Counted from the stretch's first letter, positions 46,019 through 56,548 are shown. The stretch is 59,650 nt of DNA from Parvibaculum sp. (GCF_030694575.1 NZ_JAUYUS010000107.1:1-59650), one strand, 5' to 3'. Notes: generated by a model not told the origin, from the sequence alone. Program-made: numbers and translations.

Positions 46019-47272
46019 TCACCGGGTCGGCGACACTTCCGACTCGGGATTGGCGCCGATCTGGTGGATCGAAAGGTCGGCGCCCCGGTGTTCTTCCTCC
46101 GTGCTGAGGCGGATGCCGACCAGCATCTTCAGGAGGCCATAGACGGCGAAGCCGGCCAGACCGGCATAGGCGGCGCCCGCAAGCGAGCCTGCAAGCTGGC
46201 TGAGGAAGGTGACGCCGCCAAGGCCGCCGAGCTCCGTCAACCCGAAGATTCCCGCCGCGATGCCGCCCCAGAGGCCGCAAAGGCCATGCAGCGGCCAGAC
46301 GCCCAGCACGTCGTCGATCCGGAACCGGCGCTGGCAGGCCTCGAACATTACGACGAAGAGCGCCCCCGCGACCCCGCCGACGACGAGAGAGCCGAGCGGG
46401 TGCATAATGTCCGAGCCCGCACAGACGGCGACAAGGCCGGCCAGTGCGCCGTTATGGATGAAGCCCGGGTCGTTCCGGCCGACGACCAGCGAAGCGAGGA
46501 TGCCGCCTGCCATCGCAAGGAGTGAATTCATGGCGACGAGGCCCGACACGCTTTCGAGCGACTGGGCGGACATCACGTTGAAGCCGAACCAGCCGATGCA
46601 GAGAAGCCATGATCCCAGCGCGAGCCACGGGATCGAGGAGGGCGGAAAGCCGACAAGCTTGCCCTCCTTCGTATAGCGGCCATTGCGCCGGCCCAGCATG
46701 ATGACGGCACCAAGCGCCAGCCAGCCGCCCACGGCATGGACGACAATCGAGCCCGCGAAATCGTGGAACGGGGCGCCAAACGCTTCCTCCAGAAAGGCCT
46801 GAACGCCGAAATTACCGTTCCATACGAGCCCCTCGAAGAAGGGATAGATGAGGCCGACGATGATCGCGGTCGCCATGGCTTGCGGCCAGAAGCGGGCACG
46901 TTCGGCGATGCCGCCCGAAATAATCGCGGGAATGGCGGCGGCGAAGGTCAGCAGAAAGAAGAATTTCACCAGCGAGAGTCCCTGAGGCCCGTAGGCCGAG
47001 CCTTCGGTTGCGCCGTTGAGCTCGGCTGCGCTGACCAGGAAGTCAACGCCATAGGCGACCGCATAGCCGACGAAGAAATAGGCGATCGTCGAGATGGCGA
47101 AATCCGCCAGGATTTTCACCAGCGCATTCACCTGGTTCTTGTGCCGCACGGTGCCGACTTCGAGAAAGGCGAAGCCGGAATGCATGGCGAAGACAAGAAT
47201 GGCGCCTACGAGAATAAAGAACACGTCGCCGCCGGCGCCCATTCCGGCGCTTGCGCTTTCAATCGGATCCAT
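46019..47272 (-). CDS. Ammonium transporter, divergent Amt paralogue 1
   Basis: The 417-residue polytopic protein has the Amt pore histidines in VVHAVGG and WPLHGLCG and the DFAGS motif, in about 11 membrane helices. Unlike its neighbours it lacks a signal peptide and reads FNVMSAQS where canonical AmtB has GFNAGSE, so the periplasmic S1 site differs. The start ATG 47272 has GGGAGA upstream. It carries its own copy of the shared upstream motif (47399-47413), so it is a separate transcription unit. Confidence 0.92.
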   Translation of the reverse strand: MDPIESASAGMGAGGDVFFILVGAILVFAMHSGFAFLEVGTVRHKNQVNALVKILADFAISTIAYFFVGYAVAYGVDFLVSAAELNGATEGSAYGPQGLSLVKFFFLLTFAAAIPAIISGGIAERARFWPQAMATAIIVGLIYPFFEGLVWNGNFGVQAFLEEAFGAPFHDFAGSIVVHAVGGWLALGAVIMLGRRNGRYTKEGKLVGFPPSSIPWLALGSWLLCIGWFGFNVMSAQSLESVSGLVAMNSLLAMAGGILASLVVGRNDPGFIHNGALAGLVAVCAGSDIMHPLGSLVVGGVAGALFVVMFEACQRRFRIDDVLGVWPLHGLCGLWGGIAAGIFGLTELGGLGGVTFLSQLAGSLAGAAYAGLAGFAVYGLLKMLVGIRLSTEEEHRGADLSIHQIGANPESEVSPTR

Positions 47273-47398
47273 GAAGGGATCTCCCTTTCGTTGCCACCGG
47301 GACGCCTCGCCGGATTTTTTGTTCTGGCCGGCAAAGGCGTTTGGCCGCTTCCCGCTCTCGCGAACGGGCGCGGCCCTTTTCTTCAGCGTGTTGCCCAA

Positions 47399-47413
47399 TC
47401 AAGAGGCATGCCA
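47399..47413 (-). promoter_or_regulatory. Sigma-54-like motif upstream of amt paralogue 1
   Basis: The minus strand reads TGGCATGCCTCTTGA, 127 bases upstream of the start codon. It resembles the -24/-12 consensus TGGCACG-N4-TTGC with A for C at the last position, and matches the copies upstream of glnK and the third transporter. The rest of the 458-bp gap 47273-47730 holds terminator hairpins for the next gene and no gene of its own. Confidence 0.55.
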
Positions 47414-47593
47414 TGAAGCTGCCCGGGAACGAGGCACACAAGATCAACGGCTTAGCGGGAAAAGAGGGAAAGCGGCGGCGTGCGGCGCCCCTCAGTGCCT
47501 AGAGTTTGACCTCTGTTTCGAGGCAACAGGCACAAATATTATGCAAAGTGGTCTTGCTTCGCCGGTGCCAGCCTGTTCAGGGCAGATGACGAT

Positions 47594-47627
47594 AAAAAAA
47601 GAGCCCGGAGAGGGAATCTCCGGGCTC
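47594..47627 (-). terminator. Intrinsic terminator of the glnK-amtB operon
   Basis: On the minus strand GAGCCCGGAG pairs with CTCCGGGCTC and is followed by TTTTTTT. Two other hairpins, GGCGGAGGT/ACCTCCGCC (47687-47715) and AAACCCC/GGGGTTT (47641-47669), lie between it and the gene end. Confidence 0.88.
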
Positions 47628-47730
47628 CAGTGTCACCGCCAAACCCCGAAAAGTGGTGGCGAGGGGTTTGACGGCCGTGGGAGAGAGGCGGAGGTCCGAG
47701 GGAAGAACCTCCGCCCTGGAGAAACGGCCG

Positions 47731-49074
47731 TTAGCGAGCCGCGAACTCCGGATAGGCCTCGACGCCGATCTCGGCCTTGTCGAGCCCCATCATTTCTTCC
47801 TCCTCGGTGCAGCGGATGCCGACCGTGAAGCGCAGGGCGAGCCAGAGCACGAGGCTCGTCACGGCGACGAAGATGCCGATGGAGATCACGCCCGTCGCCT
47901 GTGCGGCGAAGTTCGTGTCGGCATTGGTCAGCGGCACCGCCATGGTGCCCCAGATACCGCAGAAGAGATGGACGGGGATCGCGCCCACCACGTCGTCGAT
48001 ATGGAGTTTGTCGAGGAGCGGCACAGTCAAGACGACGATCACGCCGCCGATGGCGCCGATGCCGAGCGCCCAGCCGAGCGTCGGTGCGAGCGGTTCCGCC
48101 GTGATCGAGACGAGGCCGGCCAGGGCGCCGTTGAGCGCCATGGTGATGTCGACCTTCTTGTAGAGGAGCTGCGTCAGGACCATCGCGGCAACCACGCCAG
48201 CCGCAGCCGCCATGTTGGTGTTGATGAAGATGGTCGCGACCGCGTTGGCTTCGTCAGGCGAACCGAGCGCGAGCTCCGAGCCGCCGTTGAAGCCGAACCA
48301 GCCGAGCCACAGGATGAAAGTACCGAGCGTCGCGAGCGGCATGGACGAACCGGGCATCGGATTGACGCCGCCGCCCTTGATGTACTTGCCGATACGCGGG
48401 CCGAGAATGAGCGCGCCCATCAGAGCGGCCCAGCCGCCCGTCGAGTGCACAAGCGTCGAACCGGCGAAGTCGGAGAAGCCAAGCTCGCTGAGCCAGCCGC
48501 CGCCCCACTGCCAGGCGCCCTGGATCGGATAGATGAAACCCGTCAGGAAAACCGTGAAGAGGAGGAACGGCCAGAGCTTGATGCGCTCCGCGAGCGTGCC
48601 CGACACGATCGATGCGGCGGTCGCCACGAAGACCATCTGGAAGTACCAGTCGGAAGCCGATGCGTAGCCCGTTCCGTCCGCGGCTACGCCGCCGGAATCG
48701 TCCACACCCCACAGCGCGATGGAGCCGAAATAGCCGCCGTCGACGCCCGAATACATCAGGTTGTAGCCGACAAGGTAGTACATGATACCGGCGACCGAAT
48801 AGAGTGCGATGTTCTTCGTGCACTGCATCGCGACGTTTTTGGAGCGGACAAGACCCGCTTCGAGCATTGCGAAACCGGCCGCCATGAACATGACGAGGAA
48901 GCCGGTCATCAGAAACAGCAATGTGTTGAACACATAGGCCGTATCGGGCGCGCTTAGCGCAAAGGCCTCTTCGGCCACTTCTTCGACTTCCTGCGCGAAC
49001 GCAGGAGCCGTCATGGCCAGTACGGCGAGACCCGCCATCCCCGCCAAACGTGTATATCTTCCAGTGTTGGTCAT
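47731..49074 (-). CDS. amtB: Ammonium transporter AmtB (GlnK-linked)
   Basis: The 447-residue protein starts MTNTGRYTRLAG with a cleavable signal (ends APAFA). It has pore histidines in LVHSTGG and IPVHLFCG, DFAGS, and GWFGFNGGSEL at the ammonium-selecting site. It conducts ammonia/ammonium across the inner membrane and is blocked by GlnK. The ATG at 49074 follows GAGAGGAA. It lies 64 bases after glnK in the same operon, the classic arrangement. Confidence 0.95.
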   Translation of the reverse strand: MTNTGRYTRLAGMAGLAVLAMTAPAFAQEVEEVAEEAFALSAPDTAYVFNTLLFLMTGFLVMFMAAGFAMLEAGLVRSKNVAMQCTKNIALYSVAGIMYYLVGYNLMYSGVDGGYFGSIALWGVDDSGGVAADGTGYASASDWYFQMVFVATAASIVSGTLAERIKLWPFLLFTVFLTGFIYPIQGAWQWGGGWLSELGFSDFAGSTLVHSTGGWAALMGALILGPRIGKYIKGGGVNPMPGSSMPLATLGTFILWLGWFGFNGGSELALGSPDEANAVATIFINTNMAAAAGVVAAMVLTQLLYKKVDITMALNGALAGLVSITAEPLAPTLGWALGIGAIGGVIVVLTVPLLDKLHIDDVVGAIPVHLFCGIWGTMAVPLTNADTNFAAQATGVISIGIFVAVTSLVLWLALRFTVGIRCTEEEEMMGLDKAEIGVEAYPEFAAR

Positions 49075-49138
49075 CGTTCCTCTCTCGTTAGAGGGTTGCC
49101 TTCCCCATTTCACGAAAGAACCTCGATCCTTGTACGGA

Positions 49139-49762
<624 letters not shown>

Positions 49763-49805
49763 CTACGGATCGATCCCTCCATAGGTGTGAGCCGGGTTGC
49801 ACAGA

Positions 49806-49833
49806 CAAAAAGGGCGCCCCGAGGGGCGCCCTT
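49806..49833 (-). terminator. Intrinsic terminator of the third ammonium transporter gene
   Basis: On the minus strand AGGGCGCCCC/GGGGCGCCCT is followed by TTTTTG, 25 bases past the stop. It lies in the 380-bp gap before glnK's promoter region, which otherwise holds no gene. Confidence 0.85.
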
Positions 49834-49857
49834 TGGTTTCGTGCGGTGTGGAGAGGC

Positions 49858-51195
49858 TTACTGGATCACTTCGCCATGCTGGCTTATGTCGAGACCTTCC
49901 ACTTCTTCCTGCGGTGTCACGCGCAGGCCGAAGAAGAGCTTCGTCACCATCAGCAGGATGAACGTGCCCAGCCCGCAATAGACGATCGTGGCGATAATGC
50001 CCTTGATCTGAATGCCGACCTGGGCCCAGTTGCCTTCGAGGCCGCCAAGCGGCGCATCCGCGCCGGTAATGGCGGCGGAGGCGAAGACGCCTGTCAGCAC
50101 GGCGCCGACGATACCGCCGATCGCATGGACGCCGAACACGTCGAGAGCGTCGTCGTAGCCGATCGCCTTCTTCAGGCTCGTCGAGGCGAGGAAGCAGACG
50201 ATGCCCGCCGCGAGACCGATCCAGAGCGCGCCGGAAGGATCGACGAAGCCGGACGCGGGCGTGATCGCGACGAGACCCGCCACCGCGCCGGTCGCAAGAC
50301 CGAGCAGCGTGGGCTTCCGGTGGACGATCCATTCGATGAACATCCAGGCGAGCGCGGCTGCTGCCGTTGCGATCTGCGTGACCGCCATCGCCATGCCGGC
50401 GCGGCCGTCGGCCGCCAGTTCCGAACCGGCGTTGAAGCCGAACCAGCCGACCCAGAGCAGGGACGCGCCGACCATCGTGAGTACGACATTGTGCGGCGCC
50501 ATGTTCTCGGTGCCGAAGCCCTTGCGCGGGCCGAGCACGAGGCAGGCGACGAGACCCGCGACACCGGCATTGATGTGCACCACGGTGCCGCCGGCGAAGT
50601 CGAGCACGCCGTCTTCACTGAGGAAGCCGCCGCCCCATACCCAATGGCAGATCGGCGCATAGATGAAGACGAGCCAGAGCGCCATGAAGACCAGCATGCT
50701 GGAAAACTTCATGCGGTCGGCGAAGGCGCCGGTGATGAGGGCGGGGGTGATGATCGCGAAGGTCATCTGGAAGGTCATGAAGACGCTTTCGGGGATCGTG
50801 CCCGAAAGCTCGTCGACGCCCATGCCGCTCAGGAAGAGCCGGTCGAGGCCGCCGATATAGGCATTCATCGAGCCGCCATCCTGGAAGGCCAGCGAATAGC
50901 CGATCACCATCCAGACCACGGACATCAGCGCCGCGATGGCAAAATTCTGCGCCGTCATGGCGACGACGTTCTTCTTGCGGACCATGCCGCCGTAGAAAAG
51001 CGCAAGACCCGGAATGGTCATCATCAGGACCAGCGCGGTCGAGGTGAGCATCCAGGCGGTGTCGCCGGCGTTCAATACCGGTGCTTCTTCCTGGGCGAAG
51101 GCGCTGCCCGCCGTCGCCAGTAGCGCAAAGGAGGCTGCCGCCAGGCCCACAGCGCCGCTGCGGACAAGCCCCCGGAACTTTGTGTTGTCGGTCAT
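49858..51195 (-). CDS. Ammonium transporter AmtB, canonical paralogue 3
   Basis: The 445-residue protein has a signal peptide (ends AFAQEE), FMTFQMTFAII (F107 gate region), CHWVWGGG (W148), LDFAGG, the twin histidines VVHINAG and FGVHAIGG, and GWFGFNAGSEL: the full E. coli AmtB set. It is closer to proteobacterial AmtB than the other two paralogues. ATG 51195 begins MTDNTKFRG. It has its own upstream motif (51300-51314) and terminator. Confidence 0.95.
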   Translation of the reverse strand: MTDNTKFRGLVRSGAVGLAAASFALLATAGSAFAQEEAPVLNAGDTAWMLTSTALVLMMTIPGLALFYGGMVRKKNVVAMTAQNFAIAALMSVVWMVIGYSLAFQDGGSMNAYIGGLDRLFLSGMGVDELSGTIPESVFMTFQMTFAIITPALITGAFADRMKFSSMLVFMALWLVFIYAPICHWVWGGGFLSEDGVLDFAGGTVVHINAGVAGLVACLVLGPRKGFGTENMAPHNVVLTMVGASLLWVGWFGFNAGSELAADGRAGMAMAVTQIATAAAALAWMFIEWIVHRKPTLLGLATGAVAGLVAITPASGFVDPSGALWIGLAAGIVCFLASTSLKKAIGYDDALDVFGVHAIGGIVGAVLTGVFASAAITGADAPLGGLEGNWAQVGIQIKGIIATIVYCGLGTFILLMVTKLFFGLRVTPQEEVEGLDISQHGEVIQ

Positions 51196-51299
51196 CCGTC
51201 TCTCTCCGTTATGCGCCGGCGGACTTGTCCCCGGCTTTTATTCCGCGCGGTGTACCCGTCTCCCGGCGGGCATCGCTCCGGCGCTTGGCCGGTTGCTTC

Positions 51300-51314
51300 T
51301 CAAGAAGCATGCCG
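51300..51314 (-). promoter_or_regulatory. Sigma-54-like motif upstream of the third ammonium transporter
   Basis: The minus strand reads CGGCATGCTTCTTGA, 105 bases upstream of the start. Thirteen of 15 bases equal the glnK copy. The 418-bp gap 51196-51613 also has an AT-rich stretch (about 51395-51465, with TATAAT) but no gene. Confidence 0.55.
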
Positions 51315-51613
51315 ATTCATGCCGCTTCGACTATCTCACTGAAATATCGAACGAATTTCATCGCAAGCTGCCAATCCCGGCGGCAACCCGTCCGAAATTT
51401 GCTCAATAATTACTCATATTTCATCACTTGCATAAATTATAATCACTTTGCTTCCACAGGAGTCACAAGTGAGAGCCACCCGTTTTGCCCGCTTGCCGTC
51501 GGTATGGGGTGGTTTCCTGTTTTCCGGCCTTCGGTTAATGTTCTGAAAAAGCCGGAGCCAAGCTCCGCAAAACACAAAGCGCGGCACAAGCGCGAAACAG
51601 GGACGGGGAGGTC

Positions 51614-53815
51614 ATGGCGGATCTAGCGAAAATGTGGCCTGCGGCGGTCAATGCCGCAGCGGGACTGGTGCTGGCCGGGGTCATCGGCTGGCAGTTCGTG
51701 GGCGGCGATGGGGGCGAGCGGGCGGTGGAAGCACCGCCCGTGGCCGGCGCACCGGTCGAAGCCGCGAGGGCGGAAGGCGCCGTCGGCGTCGATGCCGAAC
51801 GGATCGTCAATGCCGACAGCGAGCCCGGCAACTGGCTCGCCCATGGCCGAACCTATGACGAGCAGCGCTTCTCGCCGCTCGACCAGATTACTGCCGACAC
51901 GATCGGCCAGCTCTCGCTCGCATGGTCGCTCGACACCGATACGGTGCGCGGCCTCGAGGCGACGCCCATTGTGGTCGACGGCACGATGTATATGTCGCTC
52001 AGCTGGGGCATCACCATCGCGGTCGATGCGAAGTCGGGCCAAGAGCTCTGGCGCTTCGACCCGGAAGTTCCAGGCGAATGGGGTCGCTATGGCTGCTGCG
52101 ACGTCGTCAATCGCGGCGTGGCGGTCTGGAAAGGCCGGGTCTATGTGGCGAGCTTCGATGGCCGCCTCTTTGCGCTCGACGCGAAGGACGGCTCGGTCGT
52201 CTGGAAGGTGAACACGATCCCCGGAGCGCCCTACACGATCACCGGCGCGCCGCGTGTCTTCGACGACATGGTCGTCATCGGCAATGGCGGCGGCGAGTAT
52301 GGCGTGCGCGGCTACATCACCGCCTACGATACCGAGACCGGCGAAGAACGCTGGCGCTTCTATACCGTGCCGGGCGATCCCTCGCTGCCGCTCGAGCATC
52401 CCGAGCTTGAAGCAGCCGTTCCGACATGGAAGGGCGGCGAGTGGTGGAAAGTCGGCGGCGGCGGCACCGCGTGGGACTCGATGGTCTACGAGCCCGATAC
52501 CGATACGCTTTATGTCGGCACCGGCAACGGTTCGCCCTGGACGCGCGAAATCCGCTCGCCCGGGGGCGGAGACAATCTCTACATCTCGTCGATCCTCGCG
52601 CTCGACGCGAAAACCGGCCGGATGAAGTGGTACTACCAGACGACGCCCGGCGATAACTGGGACTACACGGCGACGCAGCCCCTGATGCTCGCCGACATCG
52701 AAATCGGTGGCGAGACCCGCAAGGTCATCATGCAGGCGCCGAAGAACGGTTTCTTCTATGTGCTCGATCGCATAACGGGAAAGCTGATCTCGGCGAATCC
52801 GTTCTCGACCGTCACATGGGCAAGCCATGTCGACCTCGAAACCGGCCGTCCGGTTGAAACGGGCGAAGGCGAATACAGCGATCGCACAGCCTTCGTGCTG
52901 CCTTCCGCCAATGGCGCGCATAACTGGCACCCGATGGCCTTCCATCCCGGCACCGGCCTCGTCTATATCCCGACGCAGGACATCGCCGGCATCTATTCGC
53001 TCAGCGAACAATGGAAGACCGAGAAGAAGTTCACGCCGAAAAAGAACTGGTGGAACACCGGCATCGACTGGACCGACTATATCGACGCGATCAACGCGCT
53101 GCCGGAACTGCCGATGGAGAAGGGCTATCTCAAGGCCTGGGATCCGGCGACGGGCGAAGTGAAATGGCAGGCGGAATATCCGGCACCGCTCAATGGCGGC
53201 GTGCTGGCGACCGCGGGCAATCTCGTCTTCCAGGGCACGGCGGACGGTTATCTCTATGCCTACAAGGCCGATACCGGCGAGCAGGTCTGGGCGCAACACA
53301 TCCAGACCGGCATCGTCGCGCCGCCCGTCACCTACATGGTCGATGGCGAGCAATATGTTGCGGTGCTGGCGGGTTGGGGCGGCGTCAACATCGTCTCCGG
53401 CGATGCGCGTACTTCGGCGGCGGCGAAATACGGCAATGAAGGGCGCCTGCTCGCCTTCAAGATCGGTGGCGGCGGTAACCTGCCGCAGCTTGCGATGCTC
53501 GACCAGTCGATCCCGGAATGGCCGCCGCTGACGGCATCGGAGGAAACCGTGCGTCAGGGCGAGATCGGCTACTCGACCTACTGCATGCTCTGCCACGGCG
53601 CGCTTGCCGTGTCACCGGGGGTCACGCCCGACCTTCGTCGCATGGGCGAGAGTACGCGCGAGCACATCCAGGACATTGTGCGGGGCGGTATTCTCTCCGA
53701 CAACGGAATGGCGAGCTTCGCCGATCACCTGTCGGAAGAAGATGTCGATGCGATCCTGTCCTATGTGCAGAAGCGGGCGCTTGAAGATCGCGCGCGGCAG
53801 CAGCCGACGAACTGA
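51614..53815 (+). CDS. PQQ-dependent quinohemoprotein alcohol dehydrogenase
   Basis: The 733-residue protein has an N-terminal hydrophobic segment (about 10-30) then an Ala/Pro-rich linker, an eight-bladed beta-propeller with the vicinal disulfide CC at 161-162 and GDNWDYT (catalytic Asp), and a C-terminal cytochrome c domain with CMLCH at 657-661 and a probable axial Met in NGMASF. It oxidises alcohols in the periplasm using PQQ and passes electrons to its own heme. Whether the N-terminus is cleaved or anchors the enzyme is unclear. No PQQ-synthesis genes are nearby. Confidence 0.92.
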   Translation: MADLAKMWPAAVNAAAGLVLAGVIGWQFVGGDGGERAVEAPPVAGAPVEAARAEGAVGVDAERIVNADSEPGNWLAHGRTYDEQRFSPLDQITADTIGQLSLAWSLDTDTVRGLEATPIVVDGTMYMSLSWGITIAVDAKSGQELWRFDPEVPGEWGRYGCCDVVNRGVAVWKGRVYVASFDGRLFALDAKDGSVVWKVNTIPGAPYTITGAPRVFDDMVVIGNGGGEYGVRGYITAYDTETGEERWRFYTVPGDPSLPLEHPELEAAVPTWKGGEWWKVGGGGTAWDSMVYEPDTDTLYVGTGNGSPWTREIRSPGGGDNLYISSILALDAKTGRMKWYYQTTPGDNWDYTATQPLMLADIEIGGETRKVIMQAPKNGFFYVLDRITGKLISANPFSTVTWASHVDLETGRPVETGEGEYSDRTAFVLPSANGAHNWHPMAFHPGTGLVYIPTQDIAGIYSLSEQWKTEKKFTPKKNWWNTGIDWTDYIDAINALPELPMEKGYLKAWDPATGEVKWQAEYPAPLNGGVLATAGNLVFQGTADGYLYAYKADTGEQVWAQHIQTGIVAPPVTYMVDGEQYVAVLAGWGGVNIVSGDARTSAAAKYGNEGRLLAFKIGGGGNLPQLAMLDQSIPEWPPLTASEETVRQGEIGYSTYCMLCHGALAVSPGVTPDLRRMGESTREHIQDIVRGGILSDNGMASFADHLSEEDVDAILSYVQKRALEDRARQQPTN

Positions 53816-53831
53816 TCTGCCGTCATGAAAG

Positions 53832-53865
53832 AAAGCCCCGGAGCGAAATCTCCGGGGCTTTTTTC
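53832..53865 (+). terminator. Intrinsic terminator after the alcohol dehydrogenase gene
   Basis: AGCCCCGGA and TCCGGGGCT form a stem followed by TTTTTT, 17 bases past the stop. It may also serve the convergent amidase gene. Confidence 0.9.
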
Positions 53866-53868
53866 TGT

Positions 53869-55224
53869 CTAGTGCAGAACCTTCTCCACGGCATGCGCAA
53901 TGCGCATCAGCTTTTCCTCCGTATACGGCGCAGCCTGCAGCATCAGCCCGACCGGCAGCCCCTGTCCGTCATAGCCGGCCGGCAGCGTGATCGCGCATAG
54001 TCCGAGCTGGTTACCGATGGTGGTGTTGCGAAGCGCCATGCGGTTTGCCTTGCCATAGGCGTCGCCGCCATCGATGAGGTCCGCGATCGGCGGCGGTGAA
54101 ATCGCCACCGCCGGCATCAGTACCGCGTCCGCGCCCGCTGTTGCCGCAAGATAGCGCGCGCGGATTTCCGCACGCTTCAGATCGGCGCGGACGATGTCTC
54201 CCGCCGTCAGCGCCTCTCCCGCCATCACGCGGTCATGGACGGGCGGATAGATATCGGCCTTGTTCGCGCGCAGCATCCCGCCCCATTGCGCATAGGCGTC
54301 GGCGACGAGGCGGCTTGCCTTCGGATCCCAGGCAAGCGCATGTACTTCGTCGAGTTCGGGCAGGGGGTGCTCGATAATTCTCGCACCCGCCTTCACGAGA
54401 CGCCGGATCGCGGCTTCGAGAGCCGCGGCAACGCCCTCGCCCAATTCCGACCAGCCGATACCGCCGGGCAGCCAGAAGACCGCGCGCGCGAGATCGAAAT
54501 CGTCGATGCGGCGCGCCTGCTTGCCGTCGAGAAGCGCGAACATCGCGGCGGCGTCGCTGACGTCCTTCGCGAGCGGCCCCACAGTGTCGAATGTCGGCGA
54601 CAGCGGCACGGTGCCTGCGAGCGGCAGACGTCCACTGGTGGTCTTCAGTCCGACCAGCCCGTTCCACGCGGCGGGAATGCGCACTGAACCGCCCGTATCC
54701 GTGCCGATGGCGCCCGCCGCCAGACCCCGCGCGACGGAAACGGCCGCGCCCGCCGACGAGCCGCCCGGCACGCGCTCGATCTTCTCGTCGCAGGCATTGG
54801 CCGGCGTGCCGAATTTCGGGTTGATGCCGAGGCCCGAAAAGGCGATTTCCGTCATCGTGGTCTTGCCGAGACAGACGGCGCCCGCCCGCGTCGCGCGCGC
54901 CAGCACCTCGGCGTCATGTACGGGCACGCGGTTCTTGAGGGGGAGTGAGCCCGCCGCCGTCGCCGCACCGCCCGTGTCGAACAGGTCCTTCCAGGAGAGC
55001 GGCACGCCGTCGAGCGCATGGCGCCGCAGCCCCCGCTTTGCCCGGTCGGCGGCGGCCGCCGCTTCGGCGCGGGCCCGGGGTCCAAGCAGGCTCACATAAA
55101 TGCGGTGGCCGGGGTCCGCCGCCGCCGCGCGGGCGAGAAAATCCTCCGTCGCCTCGCGAGGGTCGGCCTCGCCCCGCTCGAAGAGACCGCCGAGCTCAAG
55201 CGCGTTCATGCCGCCGAAATCCAT
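53869..55224 (-). CDS. Amidase-signature family enzyme
   Basis: The 451-residue enzyme has the Ser-cisSer-Lys triad of the family: Lys in LSWKDLFDTGG, cis-Ser in PGGSSAGAAVSVA, nucleophile Ser in GTDTGGSVRIPAA. It hydrolyses an amide whose identity cannot be told; it is not GatA by context, as no gatB/gatC genes are nearby. The start ATG is at 55224, with a second ATG 15 bases in. It is divergent from the UbiH-type gene with a 94-base gap. Confidence 0.9.
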   Translation of the reverse strand: MDFGGMNALELGGLFERGEADPREATEDFLARAAAADPGHRIYVSLLGPRARAEAAAAADRAKRGLRRHALDGVPLSWKDLFDTGGAATAAGSLPLKNRVPVHDAEVLARATRAGAVCLGKTTMTEIAFSGLGINPKFGTPANACDEKIERVPGGSSAGAAVSVARGLAAGAIGTDTGGSVRIPAAWNGLVGLKTTSGRLPLAGTVPLSPTFDTVGPLAKDVSDAAAMFALLDGKQARRIDDFDLARAVFWLPGGIGWSELGEGVAAALEAAIRRLVKAGARIIEHPLPELDEVHALAWDPKASRLVADAYAQWGGMLRANKADIYPPVHDRVMAGEALTAGDIVRADLKRAEIRARYLAATAGADAVLMPAVAISPPPIADLIDGGDAYGKANRMALRNTTIGNQLGLCAITLPAGYDGQGLPVGLMLQAAPYTEEKLMRIAHAVEKVLH

Positions 55225-55318
55225 TTGCCGCTCCCTTTTTGCCGAAGACTAGGCATAGCGTCCGCCTGCGTCCATCCGGCGCTTGCCTTGGGCAGGCTTC
55301 CGACCGATCTTCCCTGTC

Positions 55319-56548
55319 ATGAGCAATGCACCGGACAGCGACATCCTTATCGTCGGCGGCGGCCTTGCCGGCCTGCCGCTTGCCCTGGCCTGCGCGCAGG
55401 GCGGCCTCTCCGTCACCGTTATCGACGCGCTCGATCCCGCGACCGTGACGGATGCGGCGTTCGACGGCCGCGTCTCGGCCATTGCGCTTGCCTCCTGCCG
55501 GATGCTGGACAGCCTAGGTGTCACGGCGCATCTCAAGGGGCAAATGCAGCCGATCAACGACATCATGGTGTCGGACGGTCGCGTGCGGGAAGGCGCCTCG
55601 CCGCTCTTCCTCCATTTCGACCACAAGGAAATCGGCGACGAGCCGCTCGGCAACCTGATCGAGAACCGGCATACGCGGATCGCGATGCAGAAGGCCGTGG
55701 AAGCGGAACCGCTCGTCCGCCTCGTCGCGCCGCGTTTCGTTCGTCATGTCGATTATGGTGCGCGCGTCACCGCCACGCTCGACAATGGCGAACAGGTAAC
55801 GGCGCGGCTCTGCTTCGCCGCCGATGGCCGCGGTTCGCCGACGCGCGAGGCGGCGGGCATCAGGACGGTCGGCTGGGATTACGGCCAGACCGGCATCGTC
55901 TGCACCGTCGAGCATGAATTGCCGCATGAGGGCGTGGCGCAGGAATATTTCCTGCCTGGCGGCCCTTTCGCCATCCTGCCCATGGTCGGCAACCGTTCCT
56001 CGCTCGTCTGGACGGAAAAGACGGCGGATGCGAAAGCGATCCTCGTGCTTGACGACAATGCCTTTGCCGAGGAGATGCGTGTGCGCTTCGGCGACTATCT
56101 GGGCGCCTGCGCGCCCACGGGCCCGCGCTGGTCCTACCCGCTGACGCTGCAGCTCGCGCGCGACTATGTGCGTCCGCGCCTGGCGCTCATCGGCGATGCG
56201 GCGCATGGCATTCATCCGATCGCGGGGCAGGGGCTCAATCTCGGGCTTCGCGATGTCGCGGCGGCGGCGGAAGTCGTGGTCGATGCCGCGCGCCTCGGCC
56301 TCGATATCGGCGCGCTCGATGTGCTGGAGCGCTACCAGCGCTGGCGCCGCTTCGACAATGTGGCGCTGTCGCTGCTGATGGACGGGCTTAACCGCCTCTT
56401 CTCCAACGACATCGGCCCCGTCCGCCTCGCGCGCGATCTCGGCCTCGGCATCGTCGGCCAGATCGGCCCGGCGCGGCGCTTCTTCATGCGTCATGCCGGT
56501 GGTGTCGTCGGCGACCTGCCGCGCCTGCTGAAGGGCGAGACGGTCTAG
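55319..56548 (+). CDS. UbiH/UbiF/VisC-family FAD monooxygenase
   Basis: The 409-residue flavoprotein starts MSNAPDSDILIVGGGLAGLP (FAD ADP-fold, GGGLAG at 13-18), contains AADGRGSPTREAAGI (DG motif) and LALIGDAAHGIHPIAGQGLNLG (GD motif). Family members hydroxylate the ubiquinone ring; which position is modified is unclear. The ATG at 55319 is chosen over an upstream frame that lacks family resemblance. It is convergent with the DUF971 gene (four-base overlap). Confidence 0.9.
   Translation: MSNAPDSDILIVGGGLAGLPLALACAQGGLSVTVIDALDPATVTDAAFDGRVSAIALASCRMLDSLGVTAHLKGQMQPINDIMVSDGRVREGASPLFLHFDHKEIGDEPLGNLIENRHTRIAMQKAVEAEPLVRLVAPRFVRHVDYGARVTATLDNGEQVTARLCFAADGRGSPTREAAGIRTVGWDYGQTGIVCTVEHELPHEGVAQEYFLPGGPFAILPMVGNRSSLVWTEKTADAKAILVLDDNAFAEEMRVRFGDYLGACAPTGPRWSYPLTLQLARDYVRPRLALIGDAAHGIHPIAGQGLNLGLRDVAAAAEVVVDAARLGLDIGALDVLERYQRWRRFDNVALSLLMDGLNRLFSNDIGPVRLARDLGLGIVGQIGPARRFFMRHAGGVVGDLPRLLKGETV

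Noticed and set aside
47555-47570. TGGCACCGGCGAAGCA on the minus strand as a sigma-54 promoter of amt paralogue 1
   Set aside because: It has correct GG/GC spacing but lacks TT before GC and lies 285 bases upstream; the motif shared with the other two units (47399-47413) is a better candidate.
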